From NCBI GenBank assembly GCA_001784565.1, contig MFRL01000064.1, forward strand, positions 1-61,105: 61,105 bases of DNA, read 5' to 3'. The notes beneath the pieces were generated by a model that saw nothing but the letters and a program-made list of their open reading frames with translations, had not been told where the DNA came from and made no database searches. This DNA comes from Candidatus Melainabacteria bacterium GWF2_37_15. GTDB lineage: Bacteria > Cyanobacteriota > Vampirovibrionia > Gastranaerophilales > UBA9971. Shown here one piece after another: positions 27,576-34,780 of the stretch. Made by a program: the position numbers and the translations under genes. The stretch's first letter is position 1. The number at the start of each line of letters is the position of its first letter.

Positions 27576-28163
27576 ATGAGCTTTCCGAAAATAGAAAAAC
27601 CTATACTTGCACAACAAAACCCTAATTGCCAGGGTTTATATAAAACGTCTGAAGGACTGGTCGCTCCAAAAGAACAGGCAGATAGTATTTTCGCAGAAAA
27701 AGTCAGGGAAAAAACCACAAGAAGAAATCAAGAAGTAAATGCGCACGAAGATTTGCACCAGCAGGTAGCAGGTTCATTTGCTAAAGGCAAAACTATAGAA
27801 ACTGGAAGTGACGAACTGGGTAATGCTATCGCAACCGGTGGGCATGTAGAAGTTCAAATGCCACCAAGTGTTACTTTTCAGGCGCCAATGACACAAATTG
27901 AAAAAGCTGAAAATCACGCAAGAATAATCGCACAATCAGCAATAGCACCTGCATCACTTGGCGGGGATGCCGGAAGACTTTCTGCCGCAGATCAGTCAGT
28001 ATATGCACAGGCAACATCAGCAATAGGTGCAGCAAGTTCTGCAAAATCTCAAAGAGCTGCATTTGAAGGACAAATTGCACAACAATCAGGACAGAAACCC
28101 GATAAAAATCAGGAATTAAAACCGGAAGATACACAAAAAAAACCTTTAAATATAATTGCTTAA
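27576..28163 (+). CDS. SprA-related putative metalloprotease (HExxH), paralogue
   Basis: The 195-aa protein contains H57-E-D-L-H61 followed by QQVAG, the GGHVEVQMPP segment and the helical KAENHARIIAQSAIAP block. It therefore shares the SprA-related core with the protein at 18594-19079. Both end in the same short tail (KKPLNIIA versus KRKPLNILA) after a polar linker. No signal peptide is present. No ideal Shine-Dalgarno sequence precedes the ATG. The glycosyltransferase gene starts 21 bp downstream. Confidence 0.78.
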   Translation: MSFPKIEKPILAQQNPNCQGLYKTSEGLVAPKEQADSIFAEKVREKTTRRNQEVNAHEDLHQQVAGSFAKGKTIETGSDELGNAIATGGHVEVQMPPSVTFQAPMTQIEKAENHARIIAQSAIAPASLGGDAGRLSAADQSVYAQATSAIGAASSAKSQRAAFEGQIAQQSGQKPDKNQELKPEDTQKKPLNIIA

Positions 28164-28184
28164 ATTTGATGTAAAATTTAGTGT

Positions 28185-28919
28185 ATGAATAAAGCAAATG
28201 TATTTGGTTACCCTGTGCACCTTGTCACGCAGGATGAAGGTGTAAATTATGTGCTTGACGCAATAGATAAAGGACAGGGTCTTCACATTGTTACAATTAA
28301 CCCGGAAATAATAGCTGCTGCTGATAAATCACCTGAGCTGGCAGGTATACTCAAACAGGCAGAACTCGTGATACCTGATAGCATAGGCATGATGCTGGCG
28401 ATTTGGAGTTCGGGATTTTTTAGGGCAAAAAAATTACCGGGTATTGAATTTTCTGAAAAATTACTCGAAAAATGTGCTGAAAAAGGTATACGTGTGGGCT
28501 TTTTGGGCGGTAAGCCTGAAATTATCAAAGAACTAAATTTTCCTGGAGTAAATGTTGTTTTTTCTCATCATGGTTATTTTAAAGATGAGGAAGTAAACGA
28601 TATTACGCAGCAATTACAGGCGTCAGAGCCACAAATACTCTTTGTTGGGCTGGGTTGTCCAAAACAGGAATATTTTATAAAACGTCACAGAAATATTTTA
28701 AAAAAAATTGCTATGATAGGCGTAGGTGGTAGTTTTGACGTATGGGCTAAAAAAGTTAAAAGAGCACCTGTTCTTTTTCAGGCTTTTGGGCTAGAATGGT
28801 TTTACCGTTTGGTGACACAGCCGGAGAGGTTTAACAGGATGTTTCCTGTGTTACCGTTGTTTTTTTTGAGAATCGTGTTTGATAGGAAGAATTTGGGAAA
28901 AAAGTACGAAAATGAGTGA
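28185..28919 (+). CDS. WecG/TagA/CpsF family glycosyltransferase
   Basis: The 244-aa membrane-associated enzyme would transfer a sugar (ManNAc/ManNAcA type) onto a lipid-linked acceptor during cell-surface polymer synthesis. Family features are the N-terminal VNYVLDAI..GLHIVTINPEI, the PDSIGM acid/turn segment, GFLGGKPEI and FVGLGCPKQEYFI, plus a C-terminal region rich in aromatic and basic residues. It opens a run of overlapping genes: its TGA lies inside the ATGAGTGA start of the transketolase N-half. Confidence 0.9.
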   Translation: MNKANVFGYPVHLVTQDEGVNYVLDAIDKGQGLHIVTINPEIIAAADKSPELAGILKQAELVIPDSIGMMLAIWSSGFFRAKKLPGIEFSEKLLEKCAEKGIRVGFLGGKPEIIKELNFPGVNVVFSHHGYFKDEEVNDITQQLQASEPQILFVGLGCPKQEYFIKRHRNILKKIAMIGVGGSFDVWAKKVKRAPVLFQAFGLEWFYRLVTQPERFNRMFPVLPLFFLRIVFDRKNLGKKYENE

Positions 28920-29763
28920 TATTAAAACGTTAAGTGGGCAGGAGATAGAGGAATTATCCCGGGTATCTAATAAATTACGTGAACAATGCCTTACAATGAT
29001 TCATAAAGCGCAGTCAGGTCATCCGGGCGGGACATTTTCAGCTTTGGATCTAATGCTGGTGTTATATAAAAAGGTTTTAAAACAAAGCCCAGAATGGTGT
29101 AATTGTAACGAATGGTGTAAAAGAGACAGATTCGTTTTATCAAAAGGGCACGCATCTGCTGCTTTATATTCTGTTTTAGCTAATTGCGGCTACTTTTGTG
29201 AAGATGAACTTGCTTCTTTCAGAAAGTTAGGCGGAAGGCTGCAAGGACATCCAGGCTGTAACTGTGTCCCCGGTGTAGAAATTCCGGCAGGTTCACTTGG
29301 TCAGGGTTTATCTATGGCAAACGGAATTGCAATGGCTTTAAGACTTGATAACAACCCGTCAAATGTTTTTGTTATGCTTGGTGATGGCGAATTGCAAGAG
29401 GGTCAGGTATGGGAAGCTGCAATGTCAACGTCACATTACAAGTTAAATAGCATAACTGCTATAGTAGATAGAAATCGCCTTCAAATAGATGGTGGAACAG
29501 AATCCGTAAAAGGGTTAGAGCCGCTTTCAGCAAAATGGCAAGCCTTTGGCTGGGAAGTTATTGAAATAGACGGACATGATTATCAGCAAATTTATGGCGC
29601 TTACCAGCAAGCTATAGAAAAAACGAAGCCTACTGTGATTATTGCCAATACAATAAAAGGCAAGGGTGTATCATTTATGGAAAATAATGCGGGATGGCAC
29701 GGCAGAGCCACTAATGAAGAAGAATTTATGAAAGCTGTTGAGGAATTAAGAGTAAAATGTTAA
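28912..29763 (+). CDS. tktA: Transketolase, N-terminal (TPP-binding) subunit
   Basis: The ATG at 28912 is preferred over an upstream in-frame TTG because it overlaps the previous stop and begins the conserved region. The protein carries HKAQSGHPGGTFSALDLM, SKGHASAALY and the TPP motif GDGELQEGQVWEA..N..IVDRNRLQIDG. At 283 aa it is half of a normal transketolase; the other half is the next gene, overlapping by 7 bp. Split transketolases of this kind are common in several phyla. It acts in the non-oxidative pentose phosphate pathway. Confidence 0.93.
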   Translation: MSDIKTLSGQEIEELSRVSNKLREQCLTMIHKAQSGHPGGTFSALDLMLVLYKKVLKQSPEWCNCNEWCKRDRFVLSKGHASAALYSVLANCGYFCEDELASFRKLGGRLQGHPGCNCVPGVEIPAGSLGQGLSMANGIAMALRLDNNPSNVFVMLGDGELQEGQVWEAAMSTSHYKLNSITAIVDRNRLQIDGGTESVKGLEPLSAKWQAFGWEVIEIDGHDYQQIYGAYQQAIEKTKPTVIIANTIKGKGVSFMENNAGWHGRATNEEEFMKAVEELRVKC

Positions 29764-30710
29764 CTGATAATAAACCTGTAAGCTCATTAAGGGCTGCATA
29801 TGGAGAAACACTTGTAGAATTAGGGCGTGAAAACCCGAACATTGTTGTGTTAGATGCTGATCTGTCCTGTTCTACCCAGACAATAAAGTTTCAGAAAGTA
29901 TTCCCAGAAAGATTTTTCAATATGGGAGTAGCTGAACAGGATGCTGTCGGTACAGCAGCAGGGCTGGCTTATTCCGGAAAAATTGCTTTTTTCAGCACAT
30001 TTGCGGTTTTTGCATCAGGCCGGGCATGGGATCAGGTAAGATGTTCAGTTGCACACCCTAAATTTAACGTAAAAATAGTTGCTACACATGGCGGAATAAC
30101 TGTTGGTGAGGATGGAGCAAGTCATCAGGCACTTGAAGATATAAGCTTAATGCGGTCTTTACCTAATATGAATGTTATTATACCTGCAGACAGCGTGGAA
30201 ACACGGGCTGCTGTCAGGTATGCAGCTCAAACACCCGGACCTTTTTATATAAGATTGACAAGACCCAATATGCCGGAAATATTTGATGCAAATGAGTATA
30301 AATTTACCGGTAAGGCAAGTGTTCTTGTTGAAGGGACTGATATAACTATTGCTACATATGGTGAAACAGTAGTTGAGGCATTAAAATGTGCTGAACTACT
30401 GAAAAGTAAAGGTATATCAGCAGAAATAGTCAACGTTCCTGTAATTAAGCCCCTTGATGAAACCACTATCCTCAACAGCGCTAAAAAAACAGGTGCAGTT
30501 TTAACGGTTGAGAACCATTCCATTATTGGTGGACTTGGAAGCGCTGTTTGTGAGCTGCTAAGTGAAAAAATGCCTCTTCCTGTAAAAAGGGTTGGAGTCA
30601 GGGATGAATTTGGCCAGAGCGGAAAGTATGATGAATTAATGAAAAAATACGGGCTTGTGGCTGAAGTGTTTGTTAATGATGCAATAGAATTGTATAATAT
30701 TAAGAAATAA
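29757..30710 (+). CDS. tktB: Transketolase, C-terminal (pyrimidine-binding) subunit
   Basis: The 317-aa subunit contains the pyrimidine-binding domain (NIVVLDADLSCSTQT, FFNMGVAEQDAVGTAAGLA with the catalytic glutamate) and the C-terminal transketolase domain (VEGTDITIATYGETVVEAL). It pairs with the preceding gene to make the active heterotetramer. The start overlaps the previous stop, and its own stop shares a base with the ftsE start. DXP-synthase-like alternatives are unlikely given the N-half partner. Confidence 0.93.
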   Translation: MLTDNKPVSSLRAAYGETLVELGRENPNIVVLDADLSCSTQTIKFQKVFPERFFNMGVAEQDAVGTAAGLAYSGKIAFFSTFAVFASGRAWDQVRCSVAHPKFNVKIVATHGGITVGEDGASHQALEDISLMRSLPNMNVIIPADSVETRAAVRYAAQTPGPFYIRLTRPNMPEIFDANEYKFTGKASVLVEGTDITIATYGETVVEALKCAELLKSKGISAEIVNVPVIKPLDETTILNSAKKTGAVLTVENHSIIGGLGSAVCELLSEKMPLPVKRVGVRDEFGQSGKYDELMKKYGLVAEVFVNDAIELYNIKK

Positions 30711-31387
30711 TGATAAGACTAAGAAACGTATCAAAAATATATGGAAAGCAAAAAGCTCTGGACTGTGCAGTGCTGCATATAAAACAGGGCGAATTTGTCT
30801 TCCTTGTCGGAACCAGCGGCGCAGGTAAATCCACCCTTATGCGGCTTATATACAGGGAAGAAGTGCCAACTAAAGGCCAAGTGCTGGTTGGTGGTGTTGA
30901 TGTTGCTAAACTACAAGACTATAAAGTCCATCATTTAAGAAGAAGAATGGGTATTGTTTTTCAGGACTTTAAATTATTATGTGACCAAACTGTATTTGAT
31001 AATGTTGCGTTTATTATCCGTGCGCTTGGAATGAGCGATAGGGAAATAAACAGGAGAGTGCGCGGCGCTTTAAAAATAGTAGGCCTGCATGAAAAAGCAG
31101 ACGAGCTTCCAACATGCTTGTCAGGAGGCGAACAGCAGCGAGTGGGGATTGCAAGGGCGATAGTTAATGGCCCACCCTTATTAATTGCTGATGAGCCAAC
31201 CGGAAATCTTGATCCTCAGACATCTATGGAAATAATGGAGATACTTGAACAGGTTAACAAGCGTGGAACCACAGTAATTGTTGCCACGCACGATCATATG
31301 ATTGTTAATCATATGAAAAAACGTGTAATCACTCTGGACCAGGGTAAAATAGTTAAAGATATGGACTGCGGAACTTATGAGTGCTGA
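30710..31387 (+). CDS. ftsE: Cell division ATP-binding protein FtsE
   Basis: The 225-aa ABC ATPase has Walker A GTSGAGKS (34-41), Q-loop VFQDFKLL, signature LSGGEQQRVGIARAIV (~139) and Walker B LLIADEPTGNLD (~160). FtsE drives FtsX to activate septal peptidoglycan hydrolases. Start and stop overlap the neighbouring genes (ATG on the last base of the transketolase stop; ftsX starts 11 bp before its end), so translation is probably coupled. Confidence 0.96.
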   Translation: MIRLRNVSKIYGKQKALDCAVLHIKQGEFVFLVGTSGAGKSTLMRLIYREEVPTKGQVLVGGVDVAKLQDYKVHHLRRRMGIVFQDFKLLCDQTVFDNVAFIIRALGMSDREINRRVRGALKIVGLHEKADELPTCLSGGEQQRVGIARAIVNGPPLLIADEPTGNLDPQTSMEIMEILEQVNKRGTTVIVATHDHMIVNHMKKRVITLDQGKIVKDMDCGTYEC

Positions 31388-32228
31388 ATTAAGAATATTC
31401 ACAAGAATCATAGGAGAAACATTCAAGGGTATCAAAAGAACCCGTTGGATGAATTTGATTATTATAACGACCATGGCAGCTATATTGAGTATGTTTGGTT
31501 GCCTTTTCCGCACAAGCTTATTTATTGCCAACTTTGTTAATGAGCTTGGTAATTCTATGGAGGTATCCATATATTTAAAGCAAGGAAAAAATCCTGAAAA
31601 TGTCAAAGAGGAAATACTTAAATATAAAAATATAAAAAGCATAAAAATTATAACGAAACAACAAGCCTGGGAAGGCTTAAAAAGCCAAATGGATTTACCA
31701 GATATGGGCAATCCTCTTCCTGATACGATTCGGGTAAAACTAGTCGATCGCTCAGAAATTGATGAATTTATTAAGAATGTAAAAAAAATTCAGGCAGTTG
31801 AAGAAGTGCAATACGCAAAGCAACTTGCTGATCACATCAGCACTGCAGGTTATTATGCAAACATTGCAGCTCTTATAATTATAATTTTGCTAAGCGGGCT
31901 TACATTTTTTATAATAAATAACACCATTCACCTTGTTATAGAATCCAAAAAGCAGGAAATAGAAATAATGCTGATGATGGGCGTGTCTAACTGGTATATA
32001 AAAGCGCCGTATATTTTGCAGGGAGCGTTTTACGGCTTTTGGGCAGGCACACTGGCTATTATTCCATTATTAGTACTTAGTTACTACTTGAAAAAGCTTG
32101 CTGATTTTTTCTATATAGATTACCTTTTCTTAAATACAAATATAGTAATACTTGCGATTATTCTTGCGGGAATAGCTGTGGGTGCGATTGGAAGTACGAT
32201 TTCTGTGAGAAAATATTTAAAGGTATAA
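31377..32228 (+). CDS. ftsX: Cell division protein FtsX
   Basis: The 283-aa permease-like protein has four membrane helices, an extracytoplasmic domain between the first and second (~55-150, NSMEVSIYLKQGKNPENV), and the FtsX-type motif IESKKQEIEIMLMMGVSNWYIKAPY. It forms a complex with the FtsE encoded by the overlapping upstream gene. It is the last gene of the overlapping cluster; the tRNA follows 56 bp downstream. Confidence 0.95.
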   Translation: MSAELRIFTRIIGETFKGIKRTRWMNLIIITTMAAILSMFGCLFRTSLFIANFVNELGNSMEVSIYLKQGKNPENVKEEILKYKNIKSIKIITKQQAWEGLKSQMDLPDMGNPLPDTIRVKLVDRSEIDEFIKNVKKIQAVEEVQYAKQLADHISTAGYYANIAALIIIILLSGLTFFIINNTIHLVIESKKQEIEIMLMMGVSNWYIKAPYILQGAFYGFWAGTLAIIPLLVLSYYLKKLADFFYIDYLFLNTNIVILAIILAGIAVGAIGSTISVRKYLKV

Positions 32229-32284
32229 GTATTACACTATTGATCTTTTGTAATAAGTGTATAATAATTAATTTGCTTAATTAA

Positions 32285-32358
32285 GGCTTAGTAGCTCAGT
32301 TGGTTAGAGCACGTGGCTCATACCCGCGGGGTCGCTGGTTCAACTCCAGCCTAAGCCA
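32285..32358 (+). tRNA. tRNA-Met (CAU), elongator type
   Basis: The cloverleaf folds fully: acceptor GGCTTAG/CTAAGCC, D stem GCTC/GAGC, anticodon stem CGTGG/CCGCG around the loop CTCATAC (anticodon CAT), T stem GCTGG/CCAGC with loop TTCAACT, discriminator A. The G1-C72 pair argues against initiator tRNA. The body resembles elongator tRNA-Met, although tRNA-Ile2 (lysidine-modified CAU) cannot be excluded. CCA is not encoded; a T-run follows directly. Confidence 0.95.
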
Positions 32359-32386
32359 TTTTTTATTGGATAAAAAGGGTTTTCAT

Positions 32387-32800
32387 ATGAAGTTTCACAC
32401 AGAATACCTATGGTTCAACACTAAAAAACACAGGGAATACATAAACATAACAAGTGAAATAGCTAAAATTTTGAGGAAAAGCAACGTAAAAGAAGGAATG
32501 ATACTCGTTTCTGCAATGCATATAACAGCAGGTGTCTATGTTAACGATGCGGAAAGCGGGCTAATAGCAGATATTGACGAATGGCTGGAGAACCTTGCCC
32601 CATTTAATATTAATTACAGGCATCATATGACAGGAGAAACAAACGGGGATGCGTACCTTAAAAGCCTCTTGGTCGGCCATGAAGTTATAGTCCCTGTTAC
32701 TAATGGAAAACTTGACCTCGGTCCCTGGCAGCAAATTTACTATGCCGAATTCGACGGACAGAGGAAAAAACGCCTGATTGTAAAGGTTATGGGGGAATAA
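32387..32800 (+). CDS. YjbQ/UPF0047 family protein
   Basis: The start [20 protein letters not shown] follows an AAAAGGG site. A longer frame reaching into the tRNA is not credible. The 137-aa protein has the UPF0047 hallmarks [35 protein letters not shown] and [22 protein letters not shown], with conserved His residues near the presumed metal site. Members can weakly replace thiamine-phosphate synthase, but the true role is unresolved. The isochorismatase-like gene starts 3 bp later. Confidence 0.93.
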   Translation: MKFHTEYLWFNTKKHREYINITSEIAKILRKSNVKEGMILVSAMHITAGVYVNDAESGLIADIDEWLENLAPFNINYRHHMTGETNGDAYLKSLLVGHEVIVPVTNGKLDLGPWQQIYYAEFDGQRKKRLIVKVMGE

Positions 32801-32803
32801 TTT

Positions 32804-33343
32804 ATGTTAAATACTGAAAATTCACTGATTTTAATAGTCGATCTACAGGAAAAACTGGTAAATATGCTGGAAACGGACACCATATCCGGCAAGGCAGCAA
32901 AATTACTCAAAGCTGCAGGGATTTTGGGAATTCCATGTATTATCTCTGAACAATACCCAAAAGGCCTTGGATCAACCATTAAAGAGTTAAAACATGAAAC
33001 CACAGATAAAACAGTGTTTTTTGAAAAAACCGCATTCAGCGCAATGCAGGAAAGCGGTTTTAAAGCGGTTTTAAAGGATTTTAAAAGAAAAAATATCATT
33101 ATATGCGGGATTGAGGCTCATGTTTGTGTTTATCAAACAGTGGCTGACCTGATTGCCGAGGGCTATGAAGTTGAAATAGTTCAGGACATAACCGCTTCTC
33201 GAAATGAATTTGAATTCCAGATCGGTATGGAAAAAATGAAGCAGTTGGGCGCTAAAATTACTTCTTTAGAGATAGTTTTATTTGAGCTTATAAAAACATC
33301 AAAACACCCGCATTTTAAAGAGATACAGGGTTTAATTAAGTAA
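32804..33343 (+). CDS. Isochorismatase-family cysteine hydrolase
   Basis: The 179-aa protein has the catalytic triad of the family: D13 (IVDLQEKL), K75 (FFEKTAFSA) and C108 (CGIEAHVCVYQT), preceded by the cis-peptide region. It is closest to YcaC-like members of unknown substrate. It abuts the YjbQ gene and is convergent with the zinc-ribbon gene 6 bp away. Nicotinamidase is less likely because the usual metal-site histidines are not evident. Confidence 0.88.
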   Translation: MLNTENSLILIVDLQEKLVNMLETDTISGKAAKLLKAAGILGIPCIISEQYPKGLGSTIKELKHETTDKTVFFEKTAFSAMQESGFKAVLKDFKRKNIIICGIEAHVCVYQTVADLIAEGYEVEIVQDITASRNEFEFQIGMEKMKQLGAKITSLEIVLFELIKTSKHPHFKEIQGLIK

Positions 33344-33349
33344 TTTAAA

Positions 33350-33709
33350 TTAAAATTTCGGCAACAGCTTTAAATTATTGAATTGATAGTTGGAATTACG
33401 CTCTTGTTCCACCCAAATCTGAAGGATTTCCTTATTACATAAGTTATTATCAGCTTCTTTTTTAGAAATCACGGCATATTCAAAATCGTAAAACTCAATT
33501 TGCTCTTTTTTTTCGGTATAACACTCTGAGGTTCCGCATTTTATGCAGTATTTACTTCTTGGAACCACTGAATTAAAAACCACGCCTGCTTGCCTTTTAG
33601 ATTGGCAGCATGAACATCTCAAAATAAGCCATGAAATTTCTATTTTTTTACCGCAATCCGGACAAAAATTTCCCGCAGAAAACGGAGTAATATTTTTATG
33701 CTTACACAT
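33350..33709 (-). CDS. Small zinc-ribbon protein, unknown
   Basis: The 119-aa protein has cysteine pairs CPDC (17-20), CSCC and CIKC, plus a later SECYTEK, consistent with one or two zinc ribbons in the first 70 residues. The rest is charged, with two predicted helices. No Shine-Dalgarno sequence is clear. No family is recognised; a regulatory or nucleic-acid-binding role is possible. Confidence 0.6.
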   Translation of the reverse strand: MCKHKNITPFSAGNFCPDCGKKIEISWLILRCSCCQSKRQAGVVFNSVVPRSKYCIKCGTSECYTEKKEQIEFYDFEYAVISKKEADNNLCNKEILQIWVEQERNSNYQFNNLKLLPKF

Positions 33710-33741
33710 AGTAAAAGATCATAATAATTTTTACTTAAAAT

Positions 33742-34050
33742 TCAAAGTTTTTCGTAAATGTTATAAATCTTTTTCTTCTTAATTCCAAACAATTTTAAAA
33801 TGAAATCTTTCGCTTTATTAAAATAACTTTGTATTGTTTGCATTAACTTCTTCTCTTCATCAATGCTTTCAGCTTCCGGGTGTGCAGCGTGACTAAATGT
33901 CACTTCATCGAGTTTTTCCGGCGGTTTTTCTTCTCCCTGGCCTCTATTGCTAAAATACCCGGTATTCGATTTAGAACCACCATCATTTGCAAGGTTTATG
34001 GCGGAATCTACTTTATTGGTTGATGCTGGTTTAATAGGCAATAAATCCAT
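33742..34050 (-). CDS. Unknown 102-aa protein with amphipathic C-terminal helix
   Basis: AAAGGTG precedes the ATG. The first ~60 residues are polar and probably disordered (Asn/Ser/Gly/Glu). The end holds an amphipathic, Lys-rich helix (FILKLFGIKKKKIYNIY). There is no signal peptide or recognised domain. It is followed on the same strand by the zinc-ribbon gene 32 bp away. Confidence 0.6.
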   Translation of the reverse strand: MDLLPIKPASTNKVDSAINLANDGGSKSNTGYFSNRGQGEEKPPEKLDEVTFSHAAHPEAESIDEEKKLMQTIQSYFNKAKDFILKLFGIKKKKIYNIYEKL

Positions 34051-34214
34051 TTTACACCTTTAAGTATTTAATTTTTTACAATAATACTCCTTATTCATAT
34101 AAAAACATTATACACCAGGATAATCTCTTTTTGAACAGTTACAAAAGTTAATGTTAATTTATGTAAATAAAAATAAAATTTTACTTAAAGTAAGGAAAAT
34201 TTACTTAAAAACAC

Positions 34215-34243
34215 TTGAAAACATATCCACGATATGATATCAT
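34215..34243 (+). promoter_or_regulatory. Sigma70-like promoter for candidate RNA
   Basis: TTGAAA (34215-34220) and TATCAT (34238-34243) are separated by exactly 17 bp. Transcription would start near 34250. Confidence 0.55.
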
Positions 34244-34249
34244 TATATC

Positions 34250-34490
34250 AAAGAGAGTTGGATTTTGGGGTCGGTGGGACTTACCTCACTTTTGGTTTTC
34301 TTAAACAGGTGAATAGCTATTATTCCTGACCTCAAGGCAAAGGATAAAGCCCGGGGTCAACTAACTTAAACAAATAACAATAACTCCGGGCGATACCCGA
34401 TGTTTTGTGGTGAAATAAAAACTAAATAATAAGCAAGAAATGGAAATTAGGTAAGGCGCCTTAAGCAAGTGCCTTACTTCTATTGTTTAT
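34250..34490 (+). ncRNA. Candidate structured RNA or long leader upstream of nrdJ
   Basis: This GC-richer island lies in an AT-rich gap of ~730 bp without genes. Visible helices are GTGGG/CTCAC (34274-34289), a bulged CAG..GAATA/TATTCCTG hairpin (34306-34328), GACCTC/GGGGTC with GGC/GCC inside (34328-34358), a competing 8-bp CCCGGGGT/ACTCCGGG pairing (34350-34390) and CGGG/CCCG (34387-34399). It ends in a GTAAGGC/GCCTTAC hairpin with a T-rich tail. A well-placed promoter precedes it. No reading frame fits. The B12 box GCCACTG expected of a cobalamin riboswitch is absent, and tmRNA, SRP and RNase P signatures were not seen. 6S RNA cannot be excluded by eye. Confidence 0.5.
34451..34489 (+). 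terminator. Terminator-like hairpin ending the candidate RNA
   Basis: GTAAGGC (34451-34457) pairs with GCCTTAC (34471-34477), followed by TTCTATTGTTTATT. Confidence 0.6.
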
Positions 34491-34495
34491 TAATA

Positions 34496-34690
34496 CCCGA
34501 CGTGGTAATCTGTCCAACTTGGATATAAACTGTGGGTCGGAGCCTGCACTGAGCGCAGCGTGAGTGACCCACTTAGATAGATTCTCACGTCGGGCGAAAA
34601 CTAATTATTTTATTTTCATTCCTGATTATTTGTTCACCCTCCTCAGAATGACAATTTGGGATAGGGTTGGTGCTGAGTAGTTAACCGATG
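34496..34690. repeat. Interspersed repeat copy B (MITE/REP-like)
   Basis: It matches copy A at 16889-17056 in four ordered blocks. The first half is bounded by a near-perfect inverted repeat: CCCGACGTG at 34496-34504 and CACGTCGGG at 34586-34594, extended imperfectly to 21 bp. It carries an extra ~30-bp insert (CACTGAGCGCAGCGTGAGTG) relative to A. It sits between the candidate RNA and nrdJ. Confidence 0.75.
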
Positions 34691-34780
34691 TGACAACTAT
34701 AAATAATTGTTAAGCATTTAAACTTCCATCTCAATTTGTAATATAATATGCATAGCTACTAAATTAGGGGAGGCAAGTCT

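Noticed and set aside
32300..32386. Upstream extension of the YjbQ gene into the tRNA
   Set aside because: The extension would translate tRNA sequence; the internal ATG has an AAGGG site and begins the conserved domain.
34081..34780. Cobalamin riboswitch upstream of the B12-dependent nrdJ
   Set aside because: The conserved B12 box (GCCACTG) and typical receptor core were not found in the gap, so I report only an unclassified structured candidate.
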